Of a stretch of 64,000 nt of DNA, positions 44,014 through 55,300 are shown piece after piece (position 1 is the stretch's first letter; every line of letters starts with the position of its first letter). The notes beneath the pieces are model-generated. The model ran no database searches and was not told the DNA's origin. It saw only the letters and a list, made by a program, of their open reading frames with translations. Source of the stretch: Unio delphinus. Lineage: Eukaryota > Mollusca > Bivalvia > Unionida > Unionidae. A program made the position numbers and the translations under genes. Where the stretch lies: NCBI GenBank assembly GCA_029339505.1, contig JAQISU010000210.1, positions 16,569,501 to 16,633,500 of the forward strand. Reading direction: 5' to 3'.

Positions 44014-44549
44014 AACTTGAAGAGTTTCCAATTAGATCAATTGAAAGCATAAATGTGTTTTACAATAAAATGACATATAGTGTTGTTAGTGTCAAGCTGA
44101 CTGATGGTCAGGTCAAGAAATTGCGATCAAAATCCGCTAAAGAATGTGGAACAACAATAACGTTAAAACCAGCGCAGATGTCCGGCGGTACACATAAAAT
44201 ATCATTGACGGATCGTCAAATAAAACATTTCAATGATGCGCTAAAGAAACGGCGAGGGGTTCAAATTGTATTTTCAAAAGCGGCAGTCGCCAACATGATA
44301 AAATCAGGTGGTATATTTCCATTGTTAGCTGCAATACCAGTATTGATTGCAGCGGCTGCCCCAGCGGTGACGAAGGCGGCTGCGTTGGGAGCCGTTGGGA
44401 CCGCGGCAGGGATGGCGTTGAAAAAGGCAACTGGGAAAGGATATATAAAAAAGGGAAAGGGTCTAAGACTACCAGGAACCCCGTATTCATGGTACAGCGG
44501 GAGATCCGTGAACGGATTCGGCCTGAGAATACCAGGAACAGTTTATTAG
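44010..44549 (+). CDS. pX/core-like virion protein, element A
   Basis: Intact 179 codons. Two LTDxQ-type segments (KLTDGQVKKL and SLTDRQIKHF), then FSKAAVANMIKSGG, an Ala-rich hydrophobic stretch (about residues 105-140) and a glycine-rich basic tail with KKGKGLRLPG and GLRIPG. I know this architecture from invertebrate Polinton/adintovirus genomes, where it is regarded as a virion core or membrane-active protein related to adenovirus core proteins. It follows MCP directly, as in B. Confidence 0.75.
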   Translation: MKLEEFPIRSIESINVFYNKMTYSVVSVKLTDGQVKKLRSKSAKECGTTITLKPAQMSGGTHKISLTDRQIKHFNDALKKRRGVQIVFSKAAVANMIKSGGIFPLLAAIPVLIAAAAPAVTKAAALGAVGTAAGMALKKATGKGYIKKGKGLRLPGTPYSWYSGRSVNGFGLRIPGTVY

Positions 44550-44569
44550 TTGAAAACCCAATTCTTCCT

Positions 44570-44916
44570 ATGTCCAATTTTGATTTAATTGATGCTGCTA
44601 AAAAAGTAGCAATAAAAAACTTTTTATGAGAGATCAATTACCGAGAAAACCTAAACGCGTTGAAACCGGTATCATCAATCTTGATAACAGTAGCGGATCG
44701 GGAACTCACTGGGTTGCATACGCGATTGATCCACGTGGGATTGTCTATTTTGATTCATATGGGTTAGCTCCGCCAAGCGAGTTTATGCGGTATATAAATT
44801 CTTCGATGAAACTCAAAGAGTTTCCGATTTTTTATTCCACGCTGCCAACACAACAATTAAATGATCCACCGATATGCGGCCGTGAAGTATTAAATGTCCT
44901 CGCGGAGATTTCATAG
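44570..44916 (+). pseudogene. PRO: Adenovirus-type cysteine protease, element A
   Basis: The start MSNFDLIDAA is in frame for about 18 codons. A 10-nt deletion near 44623 compared with B then shifts the frame. From Met 44626 the rest is open (96 codons) and keeps all catalytic residues: GTHWVAY, YFDSYGLAPP, TQQLN and PPICGRE. Confidence 0.88.
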
Positions 44917-45019
44917 TCACAGAAACCATCTCATCTGGTTGTAAATAAATACACGAATGGGAAATTACAAGGTAATTTTAGAGAATCAATAAATTATAAA
45001 TACTAGAGTCTTTCCAATA

Positions 45020-46635
45020 ATGATTAACATTTGGGGACGATCTCTGTCAATGTCGAAACCCACCGCGAAAACATCTGCGGATTCTATTAAGGATGTAAAA
45101 AAAATAATTGAAGATGAAATCGCTGAGACGTTAAATTTAACAAGTGTTGACCCGAACGAAATAGTTGTATTTCAAGATCGCCAGGGTAAATTGAAAAGCA
45201 GTAATATATCCGTGAATGACATTTTGATACGGCAGAGCGATGCCGCTGAAAACTCTATAGCGCTGTATTCCAGCGGTGGACGACTTAAACCAGGCGCACT
45301 TGTGTCTACGATCACCGACAGGATTGCCGCCCACGACAGCATGATTGCCACCCACGACAGCATGATTACCGCCCACGACAGCATGATTGCCACCCGCGGC
45401 CGTGAGCTGGATGATTATATACGAGGTTATAATAGTTTTCGCAAAAATGTCATACATAAATTCTTTGGGACCCCGCTTGTGGTTGGCATGACTCTCGCTG
45501 AAATTAAAAACTATCTATCGCTATTCTTTTTTAACAAGAACGCGGGGAGGATGATGAATAAAGATGAAATCAAGGCAAATTATCTCGATATTTACACAGA
45601 TATTTCTAAACTAATAGAAAATCTTGAAAAGGTACAAAAACCCACTAACGACGTAATTGTTAAGTTTTTTGGAACCCCGCTTGTGGCTGGCATGACTCTC
45701 GCTGAAATTAGCGAGTTTATCGGCAAGCATACTCACAATGCCTACATTGCTAATAGTTTCTTTGGTGTCCCAGCTACATCTACAATGACTCTCAGAGATA
45801 TTAATATGTTTATGGTGAGACAAACAACACTTAATACCATCGTGGATAAATTTCTTGGGAGAACACCTGTGTCTGAAACCTCATCGTTTACAGGCATGAC
45901 TCGCGGAAATTAAAAGCGCTATTGACGAACAAAAACGCATCAGCGGAATGGCTAAAAATTTCTTTGAGGGTTCTGAAAGTTACAATATCACGACGACATA
46001 TTCTCGACTCAACCGGGATTATCTATTCCGAGAAGGTTTGGAACTTGACCTCCTTTTGGTTTCATTTTTTAAACGCCGCGATGGAACGATAATGAAAGAT
46101 ACCGAAATTAAAAAAACCTATCTCGACGTTTACAACGATATTCTTAATCTAAAAACTCTCGATGAATTTAAATACCTTCTGATTTCGTTCTTTTCTAACA
46201 AAGAGACGTTGAGGGCGATAAATACTAACGAAATCAAGACGAATTACCTCGAAATGTATAATTATATTCTTAATCTAAAAAAAGATTTTGAAAAGGTAAA
46301 AATTCCGCATCCAGACATAGGCGTTAAAAATATCGTGTATACGGTCGATCATGGGACCTTTGATTGGATAAAATAACTCTAATACTAAATTGGAAGTCAA
46401 TATCGGGGAGTGGCCCCATGGTATCTACAGGATGACATTAATATCTAACAAGCAATTTGATATCATCGTGGGCGGTAAAACCTACTTTGGTGGCACCGCG
46501 ACAGTAATTATCGGGGTTAAAGAAGAATTTGAGATTGTCGGGGTTGATTACACCATTAGAAAAGAAATAACCTGGTGTTTAGAATTTGTAAGTGAAGTAG
46601 ACATCCTGATCTACGACCCGGAAGATGGTAAATAA
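45020..46635 (+). pseudogene. Fibre-like repeat protein, element A
   Basis: First piece 45020-45913 (297 codons), then 45948-46376 and 46390-46635 in other frames. A 2-nt loss near 45900 and a change near 46374 break it. The N-terminus MINIWGRSLSMSK is followed by a segment with KSSNISVNDILIRQ, four AHDSMIA heptads (45323-45400), two or three MTLAEI modules each with a helical partner, and a C-terminal beta-rich part with YTVDHGTFDWI. The likely role is a trimeric spike or fibre; inference from repeat shaft plus distal domain. Confidence 0.62.
45323..45400 (+). repeat. 21-bp coding repeat in the fibre-like gene
   Basis: Three full and one partial 21-bp units encode IAAHDSM/IATHDSM/ITAHDSM. 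Element B has one unit at the same place. A seven-residue period fits a coiled-coil shaft. Confidence 0.92.
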
Positions 46636-46650
46636 TTGAAAACACTAGCG
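46634..46650 (+). promoter_or_regulatory. Promoter-like motif upstream of the hydrophobic-protein gene (A)
   Basis: AATTGAAAACACTAGCG followed by GGTTTAAAATAACA and the ATG at 46665. Identical core in B (27811-27827). Confidence 0.55.
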
Positions 46651-46664
46651 GGTTTAAAATAACA

Positions 46665-47186
46665 ATGACATCGATGAAATCAATTGAACCGATAATAGTC
46701 CTGTTGACGGAGTCAGCGGTATCACAATCGCATCGGTGTGATACCGTGAAAGAGTTTTCCGCGAACTTGAAATCACTTTCTGAGCGTTATCGCGAAAAAA
46801 TAAAAAAAATACCGCAGAAGAATTACAATGCAGTTCCAATCGCTATCTCCGCGGTAACAACAATTGCGGCAGTCACCACCGCGATAACTAAAAAGTTATC
46901 ATCGTGTTCTCAGAAAAAACTCAGTGATTATACAGCTCGGTACCAGGTGGTATTTTACGCGTACTCGAAATTATCCGAGTTGATCTCGCTGTCGATAGAT
47001 AATTCGTTCATATCCGATGTTGAATTTTCCACGATGACCCAGTTGTATAACTCCGCGATGTTGAAATTGGAAATTGAAGACAACGTTAACAATAATGTCA
47101 CTCGAACTGCTTCAACGAATCGCGGAGAATACCACCCCGATACGAACAAGCATGATATCAATAACATCAACAAACCCCGAATTTAG
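46665..47186 (+). CDS. Hydrophobic protein, element A (internally shortened)
   Basis: 173 codons in one frame. Ends match the B protein (27203-27796), but about 28-30 residues including the first hydrophobic segment are missing around codons 45-50, so only about one membrane-like stretch (VPIAISAVTTIAAVTTAI) remains. The SIDNSFISDVEFSTM motif is kept. Overlaps the start of the penton-like gene by 92 bp in another frame. Confidence 0.7.
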   Translation: MTSMKSIEPIIVLLTESAVSQSHRCDTVKEFSANLKSLSERYREKIKKIPQKNYNAVPIAISAVTTIAAVTTAITKKLSSCSQKKLSDYTARYQVVFYAYSKLSELISLSIDNSFISDVEFSTMTQLYNSAMLKLEIEDNVNNNVTRTASTNRGEYHPDTNKHDINNINKPRI

Positions 47187-48419
47187 TGTGAACTTCCCTT
47201 CTCCGATTCCAGTGCATGAGATCGCGCTAGCAAAATTACGAGTATATCATAGCTGGCCTAATATCAGATCTGTTGCATTTGGCGGTCAGCAACCCAATAA
47301 CGCACTGGTGTTCTCGTATAAGAATAAACCCGATGGTACTCCAGTGTGGGAAACTATTTCGTTACCAACTGGGTCGTACGAAATTGAGCAAATCGATGCT
47401 GAAATTCAGCGTAGAATAAAATCAATCACTGGAAAAGAATCAAAAATAGCTATTAATCTTCATGAACCGACGCTCTCGTCGTCGATCGAAATAAGCACAG
47501 AGGGGTAAATTGTAGATATATATAACAGCTCGTTAAGAACAGTGTTAGGATGGCCTGAAAAACCACCGGAGAAATCCGCCACCGACTTAACCACGGACGT
47601 ACAATCATATCATGAAATCAATCCCAGTTATCTAGATAATTTATCAGTTATAAGAAAAGGAAAAATCGCCGATAGATTTATATTTACCAACAAAGACACA
47701 TTGCAATGGGATTTTATCATTAAAAGAACAGCCGACTCATCTGTTACTATTTCATTTACGCTAACTGACATCCGTGGTTATTTTAATGAAATTAAACAAT
47801 TATATGAAACACAACTAGAACAACTACGGAAAACTAAATCGCAAAAACACGTTGAAATAATAAATCAACATATATCTGACATGAAATATATCTATGAACT
47901 AATTATTCAAACAATAATTAATGACAACAGCGAGAGTAAACAACGATTCCTAACGATTACAATATCACAGAAGACAATCTGCGTAATTTCAAGTTTCCCA
48001 AATACAACGCTGATGAACTAGCAAGAATTGTTAAAACCGATATCAAGGCGCTACAAAAACCAGATTCAGCTGTCCTCCTCAGGTATATAAATGATCCAGA
48101 TGGTGGCGGTAGGCATATTGCACCGCATAATGTGAATATTTCAACGGTGATTGCGCTCAATTTAATATGTGATGCAATTGAAAGAAGCTATCAAATTAAT
48201 CTAGAGCAATCAAATCAAGCTCAGCAGGGATATATTCTTTATTCGTTTGCACCAACAGCTCCTCCAGGATTTCTAATTATTGAAAACCCAATTTATCTTG
48301 TCTACATGCGATGCCATAATAATTCGTTAACGAGAATTAATTTCCGACTCACCGACCAGTCAAATAATTTAATTGATCTACAAGAGGTGTTAGCGATTAC
48401 TTTGTTTGTAAAGTCCTAA
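47095..48419 (+). pseudogene. Penton-like capsid protein, element A
   Basis: One long gene with a TAA at 47506-47508 and a 1-nt loss near 47953. Blocks in order: NALVFSYKNKPDG, LPTGSYEIEQIDAEI, IVDIYNSSLRTVLGWPE, FTLTDIRGYF, a helical insert, NVNISTVIALN, GYILYSFAPTAPPGFL, FRLTDQSNNLIDL and a short tail ending VKS. I recognise this order from proteins thought to be the Polinton penton. An inserted helical section (about 60 residues around 47780-47950) seems peculiar to this family. The stop lies just before the right TIR. Confidence 0.72.
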
Positions 48420-48425
48420 AGACTT

Positions 48426-48678
48426 GATCAAATATTCGGTTAAAATCATTTATTATTCTTGTTGACCAGAACTGAAAGCTTTATCAGCAGAGGGGGCGAA
48501 CGACAACAAGTTGCGACCAAAATTGATTGAAAAATCGCAAAGTCTCCGTTTGCCAAATGGAGACTTATTTTTTTTTTTTTTAAAACATGAGATTTCGTTG
48601 GAAGTCTCTATTTTTTATTTTAAAGATTCAATCTATTTTTTGCCTGAAAACGTTGTAGGGTTCGCCCCCTCTGCTGTT
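48426..48678 (-). repeat. Right TIR of element A
   Basis: Inverted match to 31614-31866, including the 196-bp cap (48483-48678) with its internal palindrome (about 48538-48565). The outermost bases are slightly changed (CTGCTGTT instead of CTGCTGCT). Confidence 0.92.
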
Positions 48679-48951
48679 AATAACATTTTTAACTTTGCCG
48701 ACTTGGGCACCATCTGGATACGGTGCGGGTACAGCAGGAGTATCAGTAAGTCGCACAAGTTCTCCTTCTACTTCGATAAACGCTTCAGCGGGTAGAGAGT
48801 ATTTACTGGTATCATGGACTTGAAGTTCAATTCGCGATCGAATATCTGCTTGTATTGCATGATAGGAATAAAATTGATAATCGCGGACGGAATTGTCCAT
48901 GGGTACTGGGGCTTCCATATCTAACGCTGGATCAGCTGTTCTTTTGAACAT
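48679..48951 (-). pseudogene. MCP: Major capsid protein, N-terminal part, element B
   Basis: About 91 codons from ATG 48951: MFKRTADPALDM, YSYHAIQADIRSR and AEAFIEVEGELV align with the start of the A capsid protein. The coding sequence is cut at 48679 by element A; the rest is at 31613-30474. Confidence 0.9.
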
Positions 48952-48961
48952 TATATTAACA

Positions 48962-48979
48962 TATTAGTATTTTCAATTG
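48962..48979 (-). promoter_or_regulatory. Promoter-like motif upstream of MCP (B)
   Basis: Minus strand ACAATTGAAAATACTAAT, then ATATAATG. Counterpart of 42554-42569. Confidence 0.5.
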
Positions 48980-48994
48980 TGAAATTCTTTGTAA

Positions 48995-49476
48995 TCATCG
49001 TCGTTTTTGTTTTCGTTTCAAACCACTTCCTGCTATCATGTTTGCGATATCATATTGGTTACTGTTTGCCAGCGGCTCAGCCACGGATGACGGAGTCACC
49101 GAAGCAGCCAACGACGCTAATTTTTCTTCCACTGCGCTATTTATTGCTTTGCTGACACTTGCAGGCATCACTGTTGTGGATGGCAGTACAACTGGTTGCT
49201 CTTTCGTCGTCGCACCAATGATGCTTTTTTATCTTTCGCGGTAGAAAATGCCTTTCCGGCAAGATTTCCAACAGCGCTGATTCCCTTATCACGAATAATA
49301 TCAATGGCTTTCATTGATAATTGTTTAGCTAACGGCGACACTTTTGGGGCCATTCTTGTAAATAACCCCGCAATGGTATTGCCGAAACCATCTCCGTAAT
49401 ATGCTGTATAAACAGGCAATCGTGAGTTCACCACGTAGACGCTTACGGGTTTATCATGGTTGTAGTGTATGATCAT
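48995..49476 (-). pseudogene. pVI-like basic virion protein, element B
   Basis: Same N-terminus as the A gene (MIIHYNHDKPVSVYVVNSRL) and same basic end; frame changes near 49190-49230 break the middle. Upstream motif at 49489-49507. Confidence 0.8.
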
Positions 49477-49488
49477 CTTGTTATAAAA

Positions 49489-49507
49489 CTAGTAGTTTTT
49501 CAATTAG
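49489..49507 (-). promoter_or_regulatory. Promoter-like motif upstream of the pVI-like gene (B)
   Basis: Minus strand AATTGAAAAACTACTAGTT, 12 bases before the ATG at 49476, identical in core to 42029-42046. Confidence 0.55.
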
Positions 49508-49510
49508 TGA

Positions 49511-50521
49511 TCAATCGCTAAAATCGATAGGATTTTCATCATAACCATGGGCGTCTCTGTGATTTTCAAGTAATTCAGCAATGAGTTCTCGATATACATC
49601 AATGCCCATGATACCGCCGGCAAATAATCGTCTACAGATATCAGCTGCTTCATTAATTATTTCAACGGAGTTGTTTCCGGCTCGCTTTCCCGCGATAAGT
49701 ATTTCTAACCGTTATATATCACTGAGAATATTACCAGGACATGTCACGGTTGCGTTGAAATCTAAAGGATTTTCAATCGAATATCCTTTTCCGCTTGTTT
49801 TCTTAGAACCAGCTTCTGCTCTTATGTCTATTTCTTCCGGGATTGGATCCTCTGTATAACGTGGTGGTTGTGGACCGCCTTTAACCTCAGCTAGAAAGTC
49901 ATTATAACCAGGGTGCTGCGACGCCGAGATTCTATTCCCGCCGTGTTTCGCTAGATATATTTTTGATGCCCAATCCTTTCTGGTTTTTATAAAATCTTCA
50001 AACCCGTATTTTAATAAAGTCTCTCTTTTACCCCTTGGAAAATTGTATCTAGCAAAATCAGCTAATTCGGAATCAGTACCGAGTCTTTCAATTCTATTTA
50101 ATGCTAAGACTGTAAATATATTCTCAGGTGAATAGTCTTTTCCTCCAGCTTCATCTTGTTGTTCTTCTTCGCGTTCTTCAATTTCGCGTTGGGTTTTTAT
50201 ATCACTGGATAGCTGTTGTATCCCTGCGCGTGTTTGTTCGGTCTCTGCTGCTATCTTTTCAAGCGTATTAAGCAGCGGCGCCTTCTTTGCTTGTTCTTTT
50301 TCAGGAATATCTCCGTATATCGCTGCTTCAGTTAACTTTTTCACATCTTTGGTCGCACTTGTTATCGGAGTAAACAATTGTTCACTTGACACAGAAAAGT
50401 CAGTCTGCGCTTGTTGTCGTTGTTGAAGTTGCTCACGAAGTCTGTCTCGAACCGGTATAAACTTTTTAATTGCTGCTAGCCGCTCTCGGGCTAATTTAGT
50501 TGTAAGCGATTCACCTACCAT
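49511..50521 (-). pseudogene. 336-aa virion-module protein, element B
   Basis: 337 codons including the stop, the same length as in A. It has a single in-frame TAA at 49712-49714. The A copy is open at that codon and B is open at both A stops, so the two copies decayed independently. Glu/Gln-rich helical N-terminal half. Unrecognised. Confidence 0.68.
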
Positions 50522-50559
50522 ATATTGTTTGTGAACTGAGTTTTCAAATGTGAAACTAT

Positions 50560-50577
50560 CACAATTAAAAGCTGAGT
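50560..50577 (+). promoter_or_regulatory. Promoter-like motif upstream of the 92-aa gene (B)
   Basis: CACAATTAAAAGCTGAGT followed by TATTAAATA and the ATG at 50587. The divergent 336-aa gene starts at 50521, so the 65-bp gap serves both. Confidence 0.45.
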
Positions 50578-50586
50578 TATTAAATA

Positions 50587-50865
50587 ATGTACCATCAAGC
50601 TAACGTATCCATCTCCGACAAGGTTAAACTGTACGACGTTATCCGCGAGTGTTTCAGAAATAACATCGCTGGGGGTTTCAGAATTGTAATATCTGAGAAC
50701 GGCGATGAACGATTTTTGTTAACGACGCGGCAACAACAACAACTACTTGAAAATGGAGGCGTCGCGGTGATTACTTGCTACCACAACCAGATCATTCATT
50801 ACGCACATAACTGCATGAGTAAGCCCAAACTGTTGAGTATCCTTTCAGGAGAAAATCCTATGTGA
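50587..50865 (+). CDS. 92-aa protein, element B
   Basis: Intact frame. MYHQANVSISDKVKLYDVIR at the start, RFLLTTRQQQQLLENGG in the middle and an AVITCYHNQIIHYAHNC segment with two cysteines and three histidines. No family recognised. Small, possibly a regulatory or metal-binding protein. The A copy has one stop. Confidence 0.65.
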   Translation: MYHQANVSISDKVKLYDVIRECFRNNIAGGFRIVISENGDERFLLTTRQQQQLLENGGVAVITCYHNQIIHYAHNCMSKPKLLSILSGENPM

Positions 50866-50944
50866 GTACAAAAAACGCTAAAAAAAATAAATTTTTTACT
50901 GAAACTTTACTGAAAGCCTATTTTTTATAGTAACGCTCACGTGG

Positions 50945-51301
50945 TTAGGATACTGGTTTTTCCTCGTTTAATATTTTTCTAAGATCACGAACCTTAGAAC
51001 TAATTTCAGCTCGTTTTTGATACTCTTGGCCGAGTTTTTGACGTATTGCTTCAACGGTGCTAAATAGCGTTATAAGTGCATTAATATCGTTAGCGTACAA
51101 ACAACCATTGATGGACTATTGAATTCCTTTCACGAGTCTGTACATCTTAGGTAAAACATAACGACCCTTACTAGACTGACACTCAATGTCTTCATATTCC
51201 GAGGCAATCCTGTCGAAGTCGAGATCTTCAGATAATACTATCCCTCGATTTTTCAAATTTGAAATTTCAGCAATTATAGCATTTACATCTTTGATATCCA
51301 T
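50945..51301 (-). pseudogene. Small helical protein, element B (one stop)
   Basis: 119 codons including the stop, start MDIKDVNAIIAEISNL, with TAG at 51116-51118 after KGIQ. Homologue of 40229-40585. Charged, helical, unrecognised. Confidence 0.65.
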
Positions 51302-51504
51302 AATTTATATAATACATTTTATCTTTAATTTATAATAAGTAACACTTATTTGGCAATCTTGCTGGCGTCCTATGACGTCAGAGAGACCCAGAGGTTACCA
51401 TATTAACTTAATTAAGGACAGCACAACACGCATCTTGGAACTCCTTGGGTGTCTTCGCGTCCATGCAAGCCAAAGGGCCCGAAGCATACCTCCCTTGAAT
51501 CGTT

Positions 51505-52002
51505 TCAAATGTATATGAATTTTATTTTATGGCCATTTTTCTTTGACAGAGCCGATTTTTGAATTCCTTCTGAAACAAATCGTATTGAAGACCTACAAAT
51601 ATCGAAATATGTACTGGCTTCATTCATTGACTGAAATATTTTCTCCCCTTTAGTTGATGTATCAAATGATTTTACGGGTCTCTTTCCAACTGATTAAAAA
51701 GTTCCAATTTCTGCCCTTTTTGATATATTCTGACTCTGTGAGATAGCTTGGAGATTCGAAAGAGAATTATCGGCCTTGTTATTATTGATATGATCAATCA
51801 CAAAACCATCTTTGATCAACCCGTTGTGACATTCATATACTATTATGTGACAGAGATATGTCTTCTTCCCGGCACCAAATATTAAATACCCTCTATTATT
51901 TACCCGTCCAACCGGTTTCTTTAGTCTGCGATGCCTAACAACACCATCACGGTATGCTTCATAATTAGCAAGTACTGGGTGAGGTCTGAAATCTTGGCTC
52001 AT
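51505..52002 (-). pseudogene. HNH homing-type endonuclease, element B
   Basis: The first 102 codons are open (52002-51694) and contain YLCHIIVYECHNGLI and FVIDHINNNKADN. A frame change near 51690 separates the C-terminal NUMOD1-like part (ASTYFDICRSSIRFV). Same place and orientation relative to the zinc-finger gene as in A. Confidence 0.85.
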
Positions 52003-52015
52003 TTGTATAATAATA

Positions 52016-52351
52016 CTATTTGTCTAATTTATTATTTGCTTTAATTATAAGTCTATCAATGTAGTCTTGAGGGATTTTTATGATTTTGTTGCTGACGGAG
52101 TCATCAGTAGGTTCAATGACTGCATTTTTTATTCGTTTGTCATAGTAGCGTTTAAGTTCCCTGTATCGTTTGCCGCCACAACTGAGACACACCTGCGATT
52201 TTCCCCTTACCCCAAACCCACATTATTTGCACGGAAGGGGGCCAAAACTTCCTCGCCAAACGCTTTGTAAATGATACCCACATAATTCGCTTCTGCATGA
52301 TTTGTTACACGGGGTTGTTGATCCAATCATCAGCCACTTGCAGTGATTCAT
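52016..52351 (-). pseudogene. Small zinc-finger protein, element B (one stop)
   Basis: 112 codons including the stop in one frame. TAA at 52223-52225 replaces a Gln codon inside the second CxxC motif. Otherwise like 37931-38215, with a longer C-terminus. Confidence 0.75.
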
Positions 52352-52393
52352 TATACTATATTTTTCTATTTAAATACTTGTTTTAATTATAAC

Positions 52394-55300
52394 ATGGAAG
52401 AGTTCGAGAGATTATCAGCAATTAAGCCTTTCAAAAGCGTTAAATTTAATCTCGATAGAACCCTCAAAGATGTGCCAAAACGGGCAATAACGGATAGAGC
52501 CCTGATAAATAAAATACGCGATTGTATTAATGAATTCAAACACGACGGTGCATCTCATATCTGGTCAACATTTCGAATTGATGGCATTGTTGATGCCACC
52601 ATGAACGACAGCAACGCAGCGTTAATGTTATCACAACTTGGCAACAAAAAGTACTTTTTTAGAGTGAAATTCATTATCCGTGTAGAATCAGGCGGTTGGA
52701 TTATACGAGACAAATTTGAACCGATTCTCAAAGACAAGAAAACAGTCGTTGTTAGCCGTGATTCTAAGCCGGGTCTGTTAACTGGAATCGACAAACCATA
52801 CTATGAACGAGCATATCCTGAAACAGCAGTTATGTATGGGATATATCCGTTCAATGAAAAACCTGATATAAGAAAACTTAAACCAATGTAACAGTCGTCG
52901 CCGGCGACTTCGTCGTCAGTGGCTTTGCCACTCAATTGTGTAGCAGCACGAATAACAGAACATTTTACAAATGCATCCCGAGGGAACAAACTTACCGATC
53001 TACGGCGTAGCAAAATAGCTAAATGGGAGTCAACGGTGAAAAACCGCGGAGCAACTATTAGCGATATAGCGAAATTAGAAATGTCGCTGAGATTTCCAAT
53101 AACCGTTATGACGATAACCGGAGAAGTTTTATACGAATCAAAATATAGATCAATGGGAGCCCCAATTAAAATTATTGATCATAACGAACATGCATGGATG
53201 TCCGCGGTCACAATATTTCCACGAAACAGAACAATAAAGTATATACCCAACGAATTCTTACGAGAAGAATTTTCCAGGGACGGTTTTCTCGCTGTAAAGA
53301 AACTATTCGATGCTATTGCGCATTTGAGTAAAAACGACCCCGTGTCGGTGTGGTTACTTCGCAGCACTGAAAACGACCCGGATACGTTTGATCATTTTGT
53401 AAGACCAAACGGTGAATTATACCGCACTGAAGCATTTCACAACAAAATGAAAAAAACAGCTAGTGGGTTTTTAACGGCGTGTGGCGAAGCCACCGATGAT
53501 ATCATCATTGACGAACAATTATTGACCAACTGTTTTACAATCCCGTCGGTTGCAGCTCATTTTTCGAGAATCAAAAACGCATGGAAACCAACACGCGTAG
53601 AATTCTTCCCAGACATTGAGGCTAGCTGCCTCGAATTTAATCATGGCGGTTTATGGAATAACAAATACGACCATGATAATATCATTTCAGTTGATATGGT
53701 TGCTTGTTATCCAGCAAGTTTTCTTGGTTATGGAGAGTGTACTGAGTATTTTAAACAATTTGGACACCCCGTACATGAAATGACTCGTGTTGCAATTAAT
53801 GGGCCGCTGCCTGATTTTGATTTAACTGGATTCGCTCGTGTAGTATCATTTGAATTTGCAGCAGGACTTCATCGCTGTTGTTATATTTGGATTGGTAGAC
53901 ACATGTCTGAAAAGAAGTGGCTGCCAATAGCGTTATTAGGGTTTAGGATTGATACAAAAATGTTAATTTCACTGACGGTCAGTGAAGCAATTATATCATA
54001 TCGGAAACAAATCAATTTCTGGTTACCAACAACGGAACGTCTTGATAGTATAATTGACGAATTCAGAAAACATATTGATGCTGGCGAAGAATATATCATT
54101 GAGTGGTCCAAACGGATATTTAATCAACGAAACACCGAAGCAAAAGATCTCGGCAGAAGAATAATCGGAACATTCACTCAGCGAGGGAAAAAATGCGACT
54201 ATAGACGATATTGTTCACGGCTGATTATGGATAACACCGAATATGACTTTGTAATCGCGGATGCAGTATCTAAAAACATATATGTAGATCGTAAAAAATG
54301 CTTTTTGGTCCGATGGAACAAAATTGGGTACAGTCGTTACTTATAGCGACGGTTACAGATCCCCGTATACACATTTGAGGTCGTCGATGCTGGGTTATGC
54401 TTGTATTAATTTATTTTCAATGATAAATAGATTTCCTGTCACTGCGGTTAGAGTTGCCGTTGATTCATTTTACATTTACAGCAAATACAGTTCCGCAGTT
54501 GCTGAATTCACTGATTCGGATGAAAGTTGGGGATCATGGAGAATCAAAAAAGAAATGCTGCGTGATTATTCCGAATCAGCAGACGTTGAGATTAAAAACG
54601 GTTACTTACGCGATGATAATTTATCAGAACGTTCTAATGCAACACCGATATCCGATCCAGTTTGTAGATATAAAACAGTTTATTTAAACGGCTGTGGCGG
54701 GTCGGGAAAGACGACTCGCGCGATTGAGTTATTTCGTGGGAAAAATCCTACGGATTTCACAAACATGATTGTGCTGACGCCAACACATATATTAGCCAGA
54801 GAGATGAAACAACAAAACGTTGAAGCTTGTACTTATCACAGCTTTTTTCGATACAAGGGCGATGAATGGACCCCTGAACGAATGGGGGATAAATTCATCC
54901 CTGCGGTTATTATTTGGGATGAGATATACACGGTTTCGGTAGATGTATTAAAACTGTTTCTTGATTTTCTTGATTGGTTGCTGCAAAAGTATACAGCGGT
55001 AATAATGTGTGGAGATCATGGCCAACCACCACCATTTGTCGGCGCGGGTCCACATGATTGGCTAAAGAATTTTGTTGACTATTATGAAGAAATCGATACT
55101 GACTATAGAGCACTTGATGAACAATTACGTACACTTAAGAATTTAATTAGACTGCAACCCGATAAAATCCAATGCGAAATAATCAAGGAAATAATTCCTG
55201 AAACTCACATGGAGGAATTTTGGGAAGCATGGAGACCAAACGATTTCGTAGTGGCAAGTAGAAAGATAGTCAGAGATACAATTCAGCGGCAATTTTTTGA

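Larger units (their letters stand above)
31614..48678. mobile_element. Element A: complete Polinton-like virus, 17.1 kb, inserted in element B's MCP gene
   Basis: Bounded by 253-bp TIRs (31614-31866 and 48426-48678). The left flank is the MCP C-terminal part of B and the right flank its N-terminal part; removing A restores a continuous MCP region without any extra bases, so no target-site duplication is visible. It contains ATPase, zinc ribbon/PLA2, integrase, polymerase-helicase-HNH, two small DNA-binding proteins and a full virion module. The innermost position makes it the youngest of the three. A 1.25-kb insertion at 38775-40024 enlarges it relative to B. Confidence 0.9.
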
